From Christensenella sp. UBA4263 (lineage in GTDB: Bacteria > Bacillota > Clostridia > Christensenellales > Aristaeellaceae), in NCBI GenBank assembly GCA_002395225.1, contig DGWH01000169.1:1-23909 (forward strand): a stretch of 23,909 nt of DNA, read 5' to 3'. A program made the translations under genes and the position numbers. Below are positions 1 to 6,705 of the stretch, piece by piece. Each line of letters begins with the position of its first letter. The stretch's first letter is position 1. The notes below the pieces were generated by a model, which saw nothing but the letters and a program-made list of their open reading frames with translations, did no database searches and was not told where the DNA came from.

Positions 1-305
1 GGTGCAAACGCGCCGGAAAGAAGATATGGCTGCTCTCCAACTATCACAATACGGGATATGAACGGCTTCGGGAGAAATTCAAAGACCTGTTCAGCATCTT
101 TGACGGGGCAACCATTTCGTGCTACCTGCATCAGATTAAGCCGGATCCGGAGATTTATGAGACCCTGATCGCCCAGGCCGGACTCGAGCCTGGACGGGCA
201 CTGTTCATCGATGACACGCTGCCCAATGTGGAAGGGGCCATGCGTGCCGGCATTCATGGGTTTCACATGAATGCGGTCGGAAAGATGGAGCGTTTTTTTA
301 TCTGA
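1..305 (+). CDS. HAD-superfamily hydrolase, 5'-truncated
   Basis: This is the C-terminal 100 residues of a haloacid dehalogenase-like phosphatase; the frame runs from base 3 and the start lies outside the window. Three of the four HAD motifs are readable: LLSN (motif II, about bases 33-44), the conserved lysine of motif III in IKPDPEIY, and the acidic motif IV in LFIDDT, followed by the usual N-x-x-G-A-x-x-A-G-I-h pattern. The nucleophile DxD motif would be upstream. This arrangement is typical of subfamily IA enzymes such as beta-phosphoglucomutase-like or small-metabolite phosphatases. The substrate cannot be told from this fragment. The next gene begins 72 bases downstream in the same direction, so co-transcription is possible. 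The family call is secure. Confidence 0.9.
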   Translation, partial: CKRAGKKIWLLSNYHNTGYERLREKFKDLFSIFDGATISCYLHQIKPDPEIYETLIAQAGLEPGRALFIDDTLPNVEGAMRAGIHGFHMNAVGKMERFFI

Positions 306-323
306 GGACAAAGGACAGGATGA

Positions 324-359
324 GCACTGGAAAATGTGCCCAAAGACCAAACGACGGTC
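324..359 (+). promoter_or_regulatory. Candidate leader RNA element (hairpin + CCAAAGACCAA)
   Basis: A short hairpin, GCAC (324-327) pairing with GTGC (336-339), is followed directly by CCAAAGACCAA (340-350). GACC within that sequence (345-348) can also pair with GGTC (356-359). The 15-base string GTGCCCAAAGACCAA recurs exactly in the leader of the metallopeptidase-like gene at 13211-13225, again on the 3' side of a GCAC...GTGC hairpin, and a weaker version precedes the S41 gene at 19871-19893. The element sits just upstream of the ribosome binding site of the next gene. I do not recognise it as a known riboswitch. It is a candidate cis-regulatory element only. Confidence 0.35.
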
Positions 360-377
360 AGAAACGAGGGAGGACCA

Positions 378-1394
378 ATGAAAAGAAGGTTGGCATTTGT
401 CCTGTTCCTGCTGGTCGGTCTGATGTACAGCTGTCCGTCATGGAACGGACAGGCAGAGACGGGAATCGTTTTTGCGCCGGATCAGCAGCCTGACCGGGGC
501 ACGCCCCCGCCGCTTTTCTTTGAAAGTAAGGTGGCGACACCGGATGAGGTCAGGGATTACGCCGCGCCGTCTGCGACGCCCGGGGAAAGGGCGCAGCCGG
601 AGGAGCAGATGAGCCCGGCGGAGCTTCGGGAGATTTACGAGAGTGAGGCTTTTGAGGCAATCCGCAGCGGTGAACGGATTTTGATCCGCGGACTTGAGGG
701 CGAGGATGTCCGCCTGGTCCAGGCGAGGCTGCTGGCACTTGGCTATGATGTCGGGGTGCCGGACGGCGTTTACGGGCGCAGGACGATCCGTGCCGTTGAA
801 CGGTTCCAGGAGAAGAATCAGCTGGAAAAGGTGGACGGAAAGACGGGAATGGCCACGCTTCAGGCCCTTTTTACCTGGGGAGCAAAGGCGGTTCCGACCC
901 CTACACCCACCCCGACGCCGACGCCCACACCGACCCCGACCCCGACGCCGACTCCGGTTCCCACGCCGGAACCCACCCGGACGCCGTCCACCAAGGGGGC
1001 ACCGATTCAGCTTGAAACCGGGAAAGTGACGATTCAGGAAGGAACGTTTACCATGATGCTGGGACGGATCGGGGATGGAACCGTTCTTTATCCGGTCAGC
1101 GGCATTTTAGGGTTTCTCCTGTACGATGAAACCGCGCTGCCGGGCAGTTTCACGTTCAAGCGCGCAATGGACGGCCGGGAAATAACGTTCCTTATGTCAG
1201 AGACAGAGGGAAAGTGTACCGATCTGATGGGCGCGGTAGACGGAATCCTGTTCCTGCCGGAAACAGAGGATCTCTATCTGTGGGATGGTGAGCTTTATGC
1301 CTCCCGGATCTTTCTGAATCAGCTGGGTCTGCTGGTATCTGAGCGGGAGATCCCGGTCATCACGGAGCTTGCAAAAGATGACGGCGCGGAGTAA
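378..1394 (+). CDS. Secreted peptidoglycan-binding domain protein with PT-repeat linker
   Basis: The 338-residue product has an N-terminal Sec signal (KRR followed by a hydrophobic stretch to about residue 18). A disordered Pro-rich region follows, then a PG_binding_1 domain at about residues 105-165 with the characteristic DVRLVQARLLALGY, PDGVYGRRT and AVERFQ segments. After that come a (PT)n linker at about 172-200 and a C-terminal domain of about 130 residues that I do not recognise. The start chosen at 378 has GAGGGAGG four bases upstream and opens directly with the signal peptide; an upstream GTG at 336 lacks this and overlaps the leader element. The protein probably binds the cell wall or spore cortex through the PG_binding_1 domain. 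No catalytic domain is evident, so the C-terminal part may be a sensor or adaptor. It is first in a packed operon and overlaps the next gene by 17 bases. Confidence 0.85.
   Translation: MKRRLAFVLFLLVGLMYSCPSWNGQAETGIVFAPDQQPDRGTPPPLFFESKVATPDEVRDYAAPSATPGERAQPEEQMSPAELREIYESEAFEAIRSGERILIRGLEGEDVRLVQARLLALGYDVGVPDGVYGRRTIRAVERFQEKNQLEKVDGKTGMATLQALFTWGAKAVPTPTPTPTPTPTPTPTPTPTPVPTPEPTRTPSTKGAPIQLETGKVTIQEGTFTMMLGRIGDGTVLYPVSGILGFLLYDETALPGSFTFKRAMDGREITFLMSETEGKCTDLMGAVDGILFLPETEDLYLWDGELYASRIFLNQLGLLVSEREIPVITELAKDDGAE
894..984 (+). repeat. Proline-threonine coding tandem repeat
   Basis: This is an imperfect hexanucleotide array of CCSACS units (such as CCGACG, CCCACC, CCGACC) encoding alternating Pro-Thr. 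It forms the linker between the peptidoglycan-binding domain and the unknown C-terminal domain of the preceding entry. Such arrays can change length by slippage in multiples of six bases without breaking the frame. Copy number here is about eleven to twelve PT pairs, becoming degenerate at the 3' end (PVPTPEPTRTP). Confidence 0.85.
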
Positions 1395-2286
1395 ACGGAC
1401 GGTCCCGGAGATGAACCGGGAGATTCTGATCCGCCTCAGCCGCTTTCTGCAGGGAAAGGCGGACCTGGGGGAAAAGGAAGTCAGGACACTGGCGCAGGAG
1501 GTGCAGCTGCCGCTTCAGACGGTTGCGTGCATCATGCTGGGGGCCTGCCTCGGACTGGATACGGAGCAGACAGAGGACAGGATCCTGATGGAGCAATATG
1601 TACAGCCTGGCTTTCGTCTCCTCTCTGTCCGGGATTACCTGCGGGATTCGTACCGGCAGACCATTCACTTCCCGGCCGCGAAAAGCGGACGGTGGGCATT
1701 TGAGGAAAAGGTCTTTGAACCGTTTGAAGTGTTTGTCCGGGATGATCTTCTTATATTGGATGATGGCCGGGAAATTCCCCGGACCGGTGCGTTTCCCGAA
1801 CGTTTTCCCTATCCGACCGTTCTTGAGGATGGCCGTGAGTGGATGACGCTGGCACCGGTTGAGATTGAAACCATGCGCCGGCCGATTGCGGAGGCGAAGG
1901 GGAATGTGCTGACCTTTGGTCTTGGCATGGGGTATTATGCCTTCCATGTCTGCCTGAAATCGGAGGTAAAATGTCTCACGATTGTGGAAAAGGACGCAGA
2001 ACTGATCCGGCTGTTCCGTGAACTGATTCTCCCGCAGTTTCCGGGAAAAGAGAAAATCCGGATTGTCTGTGCGGATGCCTATGAGTTTCTTGAAAAGACG
2101 TACCGGCCGGAGCAGTTTGATTCCGTATTCTGTGATTTCTGGCGTGATGCCGGGGACGGAACGGAGCACTATCTCCGGCTGAGGAAAATCGAGCGGCGAT
2201 ACAGGACCCGGTTTCTCTACTGGGCGGAAGGGCTGCTGAGACAGCAGGCATCATTGCGTGAACAGGCAGAAGATGGACAACCCTGA
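1378..2286 (+). CDS. SAM-dependent methyltransferase-fold protein
   Basis: The product is about 302 residues and cytoplasmic, with no signal or membrane segment. The C-terminal half carries a Rossmann methyltransferase core: motif I as VLTFGLGMGYYAF (about residues 178-189), the acidic end of beta-2 as TIVEKD (E near 204), motif II as IVCADAYEFL (D near 233), and FDSVFCDFW (about 247-255). This pattern resembles the spermidine-synthase-like branch, in which the acid after beta-2 binds the ligand ribose. The N-terminal 170 residues have no recognised domain. The ATG at 1378 was chosen over the later ATG at 1411; both lie in the same frame and the start is uncertain by about 11 residues. The gene overlaps the preceding stop, suggesting translational coupling. 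Substrate unknown; methyl transfer itself is an inference from the fold. Confidence 0.72.
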   Translation: MTARSKRTVPEMNREILIRLSRFLQGKADLGEKEVRTLAQEVQLPLQTVACIMLGACLGLDTEQTEDRILMEQYVQPGFRLLSVRDYLRDSYRQTIHFPAAKSGRWAFEEKVFEPFEVFVRDDLLILDDGREIPRTGAFPERFPYPTVLEDGREWMTLAPVEIETMRRPIAEAKGNVLTFGLGMGYYAFHVCLKSEVKCLTIVEKDAELIRLFRELILPQFPGKEKIRIVCADAYEFLEKTYRPEQFDSVFCDFWRDAGDGTEHYLRLRKIERRYRTRFLYWAEGLLRQQASLREQAEDGQP

Positions 2287-2298
2287 TGGAGGAGGAAA

Positions 2299-2691
2299 AT
2301 GGCAATAGTTCTGGTATACGGATTCGATATCATTCAGGAACAGGTGATCCGACAGACGGCCGCGAAACTGGGCATGAACGTTCGGCGCGTGCTGCCGGAA
2401 GAGGCAAATGAGACGGTTCTCCGTCTTCTGTCAACGCCGGAGAGCGGAAAACCGTTTCCGGCATCGGGAAATGCGTCTGAACATTTTCTGCTGGCCGCGC
2501 CGGATTCGCAGGAACAGATGTTTGATCTGTTCCGCCGGATTTCTGAAATTGGATTGAAAGTTCCTTGCAAGGCAATGGTGACGCCGACGAACCTCAGCTG
2601 GCCCTTCGGTGAACTTGTCCGGCACGTATCTGAAGAGGAGAGGGAAACGCGGGAAAGGATAGAGAGGCAGAAAAATGCAAAACAATCCTAA
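2299..2691 (+). CDS. DUF3783 domain protein
   Basis: The 130-residue cytoplasmic protein starts with a predicted beta strand, AIVLVYGF. It ends with the stretch KAMVTPTNLSWPFGELVRHV (about residues 92-111), which matches my recollection of the conserved end of DUF3783 (Thr-x-x-Asn-x-x-W-x-h-x-x-Leu). The C-terminal 20 residues are a charged helix rich in E and R. The start is fixed by a strong GGAGGAGG four bases upstream. Family function is unknown. The position, 12 bases after the methyltransferase-fold gene and overlapping the next gene by 17 bases, makes co-translation with both neighbours likely. The domain assignment is from memory of the motif, not a search. Confidence 0.75.
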   Translation: MAIVLVYGFDIIQEQVIRQTAAKLGMNVRRVLPEEANETVLRLLSTPESGKPFPASGNASEHFLLAAPDSQEQMFDLFRRISEIGLKVPCKAMVTPTNLSWPFGELVRHVSEEERETRERIERQKNAKQS

Positions 2692-2875
2692 AGCGTCATT
2701 GGCTGCGGTGCTTCGTTGGGCGGCCGTGGCCGTTCTGCTGATCCTTCTGGCCTTGCTGGTTCCATCCCCCGCGATGATGGAATCGGCACATTTCGCCGGT
2801 GAGGCGGCGGTTGAACCGGCCGGCTGTATCGGCAAATGGCCGGATTTCGGTCCGTACAGGGGGCAGATGAGATGA
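2675..2875 (+). CDS. Small single-span membrane protein
   Basis: This 66-residue product has one hydrophobic segment at about residues 14-30 (WAAVAVLLILLALLVP), preceded by basic residues that would keep the N-terminus inside. A short Ala/Glu/Pro-containing tail follows. I do not recognise the family. The gene overlaps the end of the DUF3783 gene by 17 bases, and its stop shares the ATGA at 2872-2875 with the start of the Lgt-like gene. This tight overlap on both sides is the main evidence that it is real and translated. The ribosome binding site is modest (GAGAGGC about ten bases upstream). It could be a small partner of the next membrane protein. Confidence 0.6.
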   Translation: MQNNPKASLAAVLRWAAVAVLLILLALLVPSPAMMESAHFAGEAAVEPAGCIGKWPDFGPYRGQMR

Positions 2876-3765
2876 CGGGAATCGTTACGGTTTACGGTTG
2901 TATGGTTGCCCTTGGCGCGCTGGCGGCAATCGTGCTGTTTCTGTTTGGAACAAGAAAAACGGAACTGGCACATCATGCCAGCGAACTGGCTCTTTGCTGT
3001 ATCCCTGCAGGACTGGCATCGGCCCGACTTTTATATGTGCTTTTCCGTCTTCCCTTTTATGCGATGATGGGCTTTGAGCATATTCTCTATCTGCGCGAGG
3101 GCGGCTTTCTTCTGTATGGCGCGGCTGCGGGCGTGCTTCTGGCCGCCTGGGGAATGGGACGCCGGAAACGGCTTGACATCAGGCAGCTATGGGATGCGCT
3201 TGCCATTCCCGGCCTGATCTGCATTGCCATCTGTCGTCTTGGCGAGGGCAGTGTGGGCGAAGGCCTTGGAAACTGGGTGGAAGATGAAGCACTTGCCGTG
3301 TTTCCGCTGGCAGTTCTGAACCCCTACGGCGAACCACAGTGGGCGGTCTTTATCGGGGAAGCGGCGGCAGCCTTTGTGATGGCTTTGGTCCTGGCCGTTA
3401 AAAAGGACACCTTTGCCGGACGGCGGCTCCTGGCAGGCCTTGTGATGTATGCGGCATGTCAGATCGTTTTTGAAAGCCTTCGGATGGACAGTGTGCTTAA
3501 AATCGGCTTTGTGCGTGTATCCCAGGTGATTTCAGCGGTGATTTTGCTGGCCGTTACCGTATACGGGCATCTCAGCTGCGGGGATAAACCGGGGGCTGCC
3601 CGCGGAGCAGCCGGGATTCTGCTCCTTGTCACGGTGGTTGGTATTTTGGAATGGGCCATTGAAAAAACGCAGGTATCCAACCTGATTATTTATGGCGTGA
3701 TGGTTCTGGCGGCACTGGGGATGATGTTCATCTCACTGCGGGCTGTGGGGCGGAGAAAGAATTGA
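2872..3765 (+). CDS. Divergent prolipoprotein diacylglyceryl transferase (Lgt)-like membrane protein
   Basis: The 297-residue polytopic membrane protein has the whole Lgt framework in order: VYGCMVALG (Tyr8), CCIPAGLASARLLYVLF, REGGFLLYGAAAG (77-87), IPGLICIAICRLGEG...GEGLG (113-133) and FESLRMDSVLKIG (200-212). Set against the E. coli enzyme, Tyr26, Arg143, Glu151, Gly154 and the late ER-D region appear conserved. The position of His103 is Tyr82 and the position of the essential Asn146 is Glu125. Two extra hydrophobic segments follow at the C-terminus. The start at 2872 was preferred because AGGGGGC lies upstream at suitable spacing and it forms an ATGA overlap with the previous gene. True Lgt attaches diacylglycerol to lipoproteins. 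With these substitutions this may be a paralogue with another substrate, or inactive. Confidence 0.75.
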   Translation: MTGIVTVYGCMVALGALAAIVLFLFGTRKTELAHHASELALCCIPAGLASARLLYVLFRLPFYAMMGFEHILYLREGGFLLYGAAAGVLLAAWGMGRRKRLDIRQLWDALAIPGLICIAICRLGEGSVGEGLGNWVEDEALAVFPLAVLNPYGEPQWAVFIGEAAAAFVMALVLAVKKDTFAGRRLLAGLVMYAACQIVFESLRMDSVLKIGFVRVSQVISAVILLAVTVYGHLSCGDKPGAARGAAGILLLVTVVGILEWAIEKTQVSNLIIYGVMVLAALGMMFISLRAVGRRKN

Positions 3766-3786
3766 GGCTTATGGAGGAGAACGTAC

Positions 3787-4260
3787 ATGGCAATTGAAAA
3801 AGTGAAAGCCTATTTTGCCGCATTTGGGCTGGCGGACCGGATCAGGGAATTTGATGTATCCAGCGCCACGGTGGAACTGGCCGCTCAGGCATTGGGGTGT
3901 GAGCCCTGCCGGATTGCAAAGACGCTGTCGTTTCTGGTGGAGGGGGAGCCGATTCTGATCGTTGCGGCAGGCGATGCGAAGATTGACAATCCCAGGTATA
4001 AGGCACAGTTCGGAACCAAAGCGAAAATGCTGACACCGGAGGAAGCGGAGACGATGGTTGGTCACGCAGTAGGCGGTGTATGTCCGTTTGGCGTTAACGA
4101 GGGTGTAAAAGTGTACCTGGATGAATCGCTGAAAAGGTTTTCAACGGTTTTCCCGGCATGCGGCAGCAGCAACAGTGCAATCGAACTGACCATTGCCGAA
4201 CTTGAAAAGGTTTCCGGCTTTCTCTCGTGGGTGGATGTCTGTAAAAACTGGCAGGCCTGA
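3787..4260 (+). CDS. YbaK/EbsC-family aminoacyl-tRNA deacylase
   Basis: The 157-residue protein is close to the usual YbaK length and carries the family pattern: the conserved lysine in CRIAKTLSF, the central strand ILIVAAGDAKID, the LTPEEAE segment, and the glycine-rich GHAVGGVCPFG followed by VKVYLDESLKRF. Members hydrolyse mischarged Cys-tRNA(Pro) or related species in the cytoplasm, and some act on other small substrates. The start has GGAGG ten bases upstream at 3774-3778. It is the last gene of the 378-4260 run, 21 bases after the Lgt-like gene and immediately before a strong terminator. The family is secure; which tRNA it edits cannot be read from the sequence. Confidence 0.9.
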   Translation: MAIEKVKAYFAAFGLADRIREFDVSSATVELAAQALGCEPCRIAKTLSFLVEGEPILIVAAGDAKIDNPRYKAQFGTKAKMLTPEEAETMVGHAVGGVCPFGVNEGVKVYLDESLKRFSTVFPACGSSNSAIELTIAELEKVSGFLSWVDVCKNWQA

Positions 4261-4263
4261 GAG

Positions 4264-4309
4264 AAACAGACAACAAGCGCATTCGTGAGAATGCGCTTGT
4301 TGTCTGTTT
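4264..4309 (+). terminator. Intrinsic terminator with 20-bp perfect stem
   Basis: An inverted repeat pairs 4264-4283 with 4290-4309 without mismatch around a six-base loop, and the 3' arm ends in TTTT. It starts four bases after the YbaK-type gene stop and ends the first plus-strand operon. The length of the perfect stem also makes it a likely RNA-processing or 3'-end stabilising structure. Confidence 0.88.
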
Positions 4310-4467
4310 TGAGTTGCGGCGTGCGGGAAGATTTGTCACTTTACGGTACGCATCCTTCAGATCCAAAGAGATCAGGGGGAGTGAAGGACTCACCTGCTCC
4401 CAAAGCCACAGCCTTCGCTTTTTCCGGCATCGATTCAATCGCAGGACGTACTTTTCTTTAACCGTTT
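4310..4467. other. Convergent intergenic spacer, nothing recognised
   Basis: These roughly 160 bases lie between the terminator of the plus-strand operon and the stop of the minus-strand serine hydrolase. No credible gene, RNA or repeat was seen. No clear separate terminator for the minus-strand gene was identified; it may use the 4264-4309 hairpin in reverse. Confidence 0.5.
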
Positions 4468-6396
4468 TCAGGGAAGACGGCTTTCAATTTCATCCGCGAT
4501 GGCCAGGAGGTCCGGCCGGTCCTTTGCCCACCTGCGAAGGACGGCGAGTTTGCTCCTGACATTGATGACAGATGGATGATCAGCATCTGCGGAGTCGATT
4601 CGTTTGGTACTTTCGTTTGCCATATCAGCCAGGAGGTCCGTCAGCTGAGCCGTGATGTCGGCGTCGGAATCAAGCCCGACGGACAGCAGCTGGGGGACAA
4701 AGCCCAGCGTGCTGGCGGTGTAGTAATTGCCGTTGAAGCGGTTGACACGGTCAGGACTTGTAACGGGAGAGTTGATTTTGTTCGTCAGGTAGACAATGAC
4801 CAGGTCCCGGTCAGGATCGATCATGATCAGGGTTCCGGTCCATCCCTGGTGGCCGACAGTATCCGAGGTGGTCTGTGTGCCGTAGTACCAGGGGCGCTGG
4901 TCCTCGCCGTTGCGCTGCCAGCCCAGGCCGTACTGACCGGCGGCGGAGGATTTCGGGGCGGTGAATAAATCCATGACACTGCGGGAGAAGAAACGGTTTT
5001 CACCGTAACCGCCGGTCAGCATGACGAAGCCCAGACGCGCCAGATCCGGTGCACTGGCAAAGAGACCGGCGTGACCGCTGACACCACCCATGCTGTACCA
5101 GGCTTTTTCATCATGAACCTCTCCCTGCAGGGTATACTCCCGAATGCCGGGGAAAGAGACCAGGTGATCTCTTGTGTTGCCGTTGAGTTCGGTTGCCGCA
5201 CAGTCAAGTTCAGAAAAGCCATTCTGAAGCGGATTAAAGGCAATCCGGGTCAGGTGCATGGGGTCAAAGAAGGTTTCCTGCATGTACCTGTCCAGACGCT
5301 GACCGGTGATCGCTTCAATAACGAAACAGAGAATCATGTAATCCAGGTCTGAATAGACCGTCTTTGTCCCCGGCTGATACATGAGCGGCGCTTTGAAAAT
5401 GGCTTTCAGGGTATTCTGACGTGTCTCATCGCTGCCGTCGCATCCGGTATACAGAAGGTTATGCCCCAGAGGCCACGCACTCAGCTTCTCCATGTCAAAG
5501 TGGTCATTGTAAAAGTGAATATCCGAGGGAAAACCGCCCTGGTGGCACAGCAGGTCGCGGACGGTCAGGGCTGCTTTCCAGGCTTTCATTTGATCGAGTC
5601 CCGGGAATTCCGTATTGCTGTAGTGGATTTCCAGCGTGTCATCCGCAAAAGCGGGTCCGAGAAGATCGACAATTTTCGCGTTGACGTCAAGGCGGCCTTC
5701 CGTGATCAGTTTCTGCAGCGCATAATTGACGGTCATGACTTTTGTGACGCTTGCCAGATCATACAGCGTATCCGTGGTGACAGCGGGACTGTCGGCCTTT
5801 GTCCCGTCCGGATGATAGCTGTTCAGGCGCCCCCAGGCCTGAGAGGTGACCAGACGGCCATGGCGGATAATCGCCAGCTGTGCACTGGGAAAGCCGTGAT
5901 CAATGTCGGACTGAATGAGATCGGATACGAGCCGGAGCGCTTCGGGATTGATTCCGGATTCCTCCGGTGTTCCTTCCAGAACGACCGGATAGGGAATATA
6001 GACGGAGATGGCACCGGTGAGACCGGCCGGGCGGATGTTGGTTACCTGAAGGGTATTCCGTCCGTCAATGGCGCAGTCAGAGCAGTCGATGCGATAATTT
6101 CCGGGTATCAATGTGCGGGTATCAATCTGCCGGTTATTCACGTAAAGGCTGAACTGTTCAACCTCCGGGGCCACGGTCAGGCAGACATACCCCTGCCCGT
6201 GATACCCCTGATAGCTGACCATGCTGTTCATGGCCAGGGTATCATCGGCGTAACCCCATGCATCCGGAAAGAGGACGGTTTTCTGCCATCCGGCATCCGG
6301 AATAACGGAGATGGGCATTGGGCGCTCTTCGGCGGAGGCCACGGCGATGCAGCAGATGAACAGAAAGACCAGAAAAGGGGCAATCAGGATTTTCAT
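4468..6396 (-). CDS. Secreted beta-lactamase-fold serine hydrolase, AmiE-like
   Basis: The 642-residue product has a signal peptide ending near AVASA (residue 22). About 120 residues of beta-rich sequence follow (about 25-140), possibly a carbohydrate-binding-like module, and then a class C beta-lactamase/PBP4 fold. The catalytic motifs are SVTK (Ser216, Lys219), the tyrosine motif YSD (348-350) and HQG (516-518) in place of KTG. The segment GEVHDEKAW...GGVSGHAGLFASAPDLA (425-454) matches the family containing Bacillus AmiE (YbbE), an N-acetylmuramoyl-L-alanine amidase. It probably acts on peptidoglycan fragments or D-amino-acid peptides outside the membrane. GAGGAGG lies eight bases upstream of the start. 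It is divergent from a NagZ-type gene, which supports the AmiE-like role. Esterase or D,D-peptidase activity remains possible. Confidence 0.82.
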   Translation of the reverse strand: MKILIAPFLVFLFICCIAVASAEERPMPISVIPDAGWQKTVLFPDAWGYADDTLAMNSMVSYQGYHGQGYVCLTVAPEVEQFSLYVNNRQIDTRTLIPGNYRIDCSDCAIDGRNTLQVTNIRPAGLTGAISVYIPYPVVLEGTPEESGINPEALRLVSDLIQSDIDHGFPSAQLAIIRHGRLVTSQAWGRLNSYHPDGTKADSPAVTTDTLYDLASVTKVMTVNYALQKLITEGRLDVNAKIVDLLGPAFADDTLEIHYSNTEFPGLDQMKAWKAALTVRDLLCHQGGFPSDIHFYNDHFDMEKLSAWPLGHNLLYTGCDGSDETRQNTLKAIFKAPLMYQPGTKTVYSDLDYMILCFVIEAITGQRLDRYMQETFFDPMHLTRIAFNPLQNGFSELDCAATELNGNTRDHLVSFPGIREYTLQGEVHDEKAWYSMGGVSGHAGLFASAPDLARLGFVMLTGGYGENRFFSRSVMDLFTAPKSSAAGQYGLGWQRNGEDQRPWYYGTQTTSDTVGHQGWTGTLIMIDPDRDLVIVYLTNKINSPVTSPDRVNRFNGNYYTASTLGFVPQLLSVGLDSDADITAQLTDLLADMANESTKRIDSADADHPSVINVRSKLAVLRRWAKDRPDLLAIADEIESRLP

Positions 6397-6538
6397 GGAA
6401 TGTTTTCCTCCTCAGGATGATCTTTTCCGGCAGATTCCTCGTGTGGGGCCGGACCTTTTCACGGTAAGCTTTTGGCCGGACGGCGGATGGAATCCCGGGA
6501 TTGGGGCAGGGCTTGTAAAACATGAGAAAGTATGGTAG

Positions 6539-6568
6539 ATTATAGCGCATGTAGACGGCATTTGTCAT
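6539..6568 (-). promoter_or_regulatory. Sigma-A-type promoter for the serine hydrolase gene
   Basis: On the minus strand a -35 box ATGACA (plus coordinates 6563-6568; five of six consensus bases) and a perfect -10 TATAAT (6539-6544) are separated by 18 bases. Transcription would start near 6532, giving a leader of about 135 bases before the start codon at 6396. A possible overlapping plus-strand promoter (TTGTAA at 6513-6518, TAGATT at 6536-6541, 17-base gap) could serve the GH3 gene, so the two could compete. Confidence 0.65.
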
Positions 6569-6664
6569 GAATAAAGGGAAAAACGGAGAAGGATACAGTT
6601 CCGGAATTCGGCAAAGGAGGCGTTATCCCGTTGGGTGCCGTCAGTTGGAGGGACAACAGGAAAA

Positions 6665-6691
6665 CAGCAGCACCAAATGGTCAGGCTGCTG
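6665..6691 (+). promoter_or_regulatory. Hairpin next to the GH3 gene ribosome binding site
   Basis: CAGCAGC (6665-6671) pairs with GCTGCTG (6685-6691), with an inner ACC/GGT extension. It ends only four bases before the AGGGAG that serves the start at 6706. It could modulate translation or protect the 5' end. No known riboswitch was recognised in the 6560-6700 leader. Confidence 0.45.
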
Positions 6692-6705
6692 CTCAGGGAG
6701 AAGAA

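Noticed and set aside
336..377. Upstream GTG start for the peptidoglycan-binding protein
   Set aside because: It would put 14 hydrophilic residues before the signal peptide and overlaps the leader hairpin; the ATG at 378 has the strong ribosome site.
5461..6420. Plus-strand open frame of 319 codons opposite the serine hydrolase
   Set aside because: The minus strand shows SVTK, YSD and HQG motifs and a signal peptide; the plus frame shows nothing.
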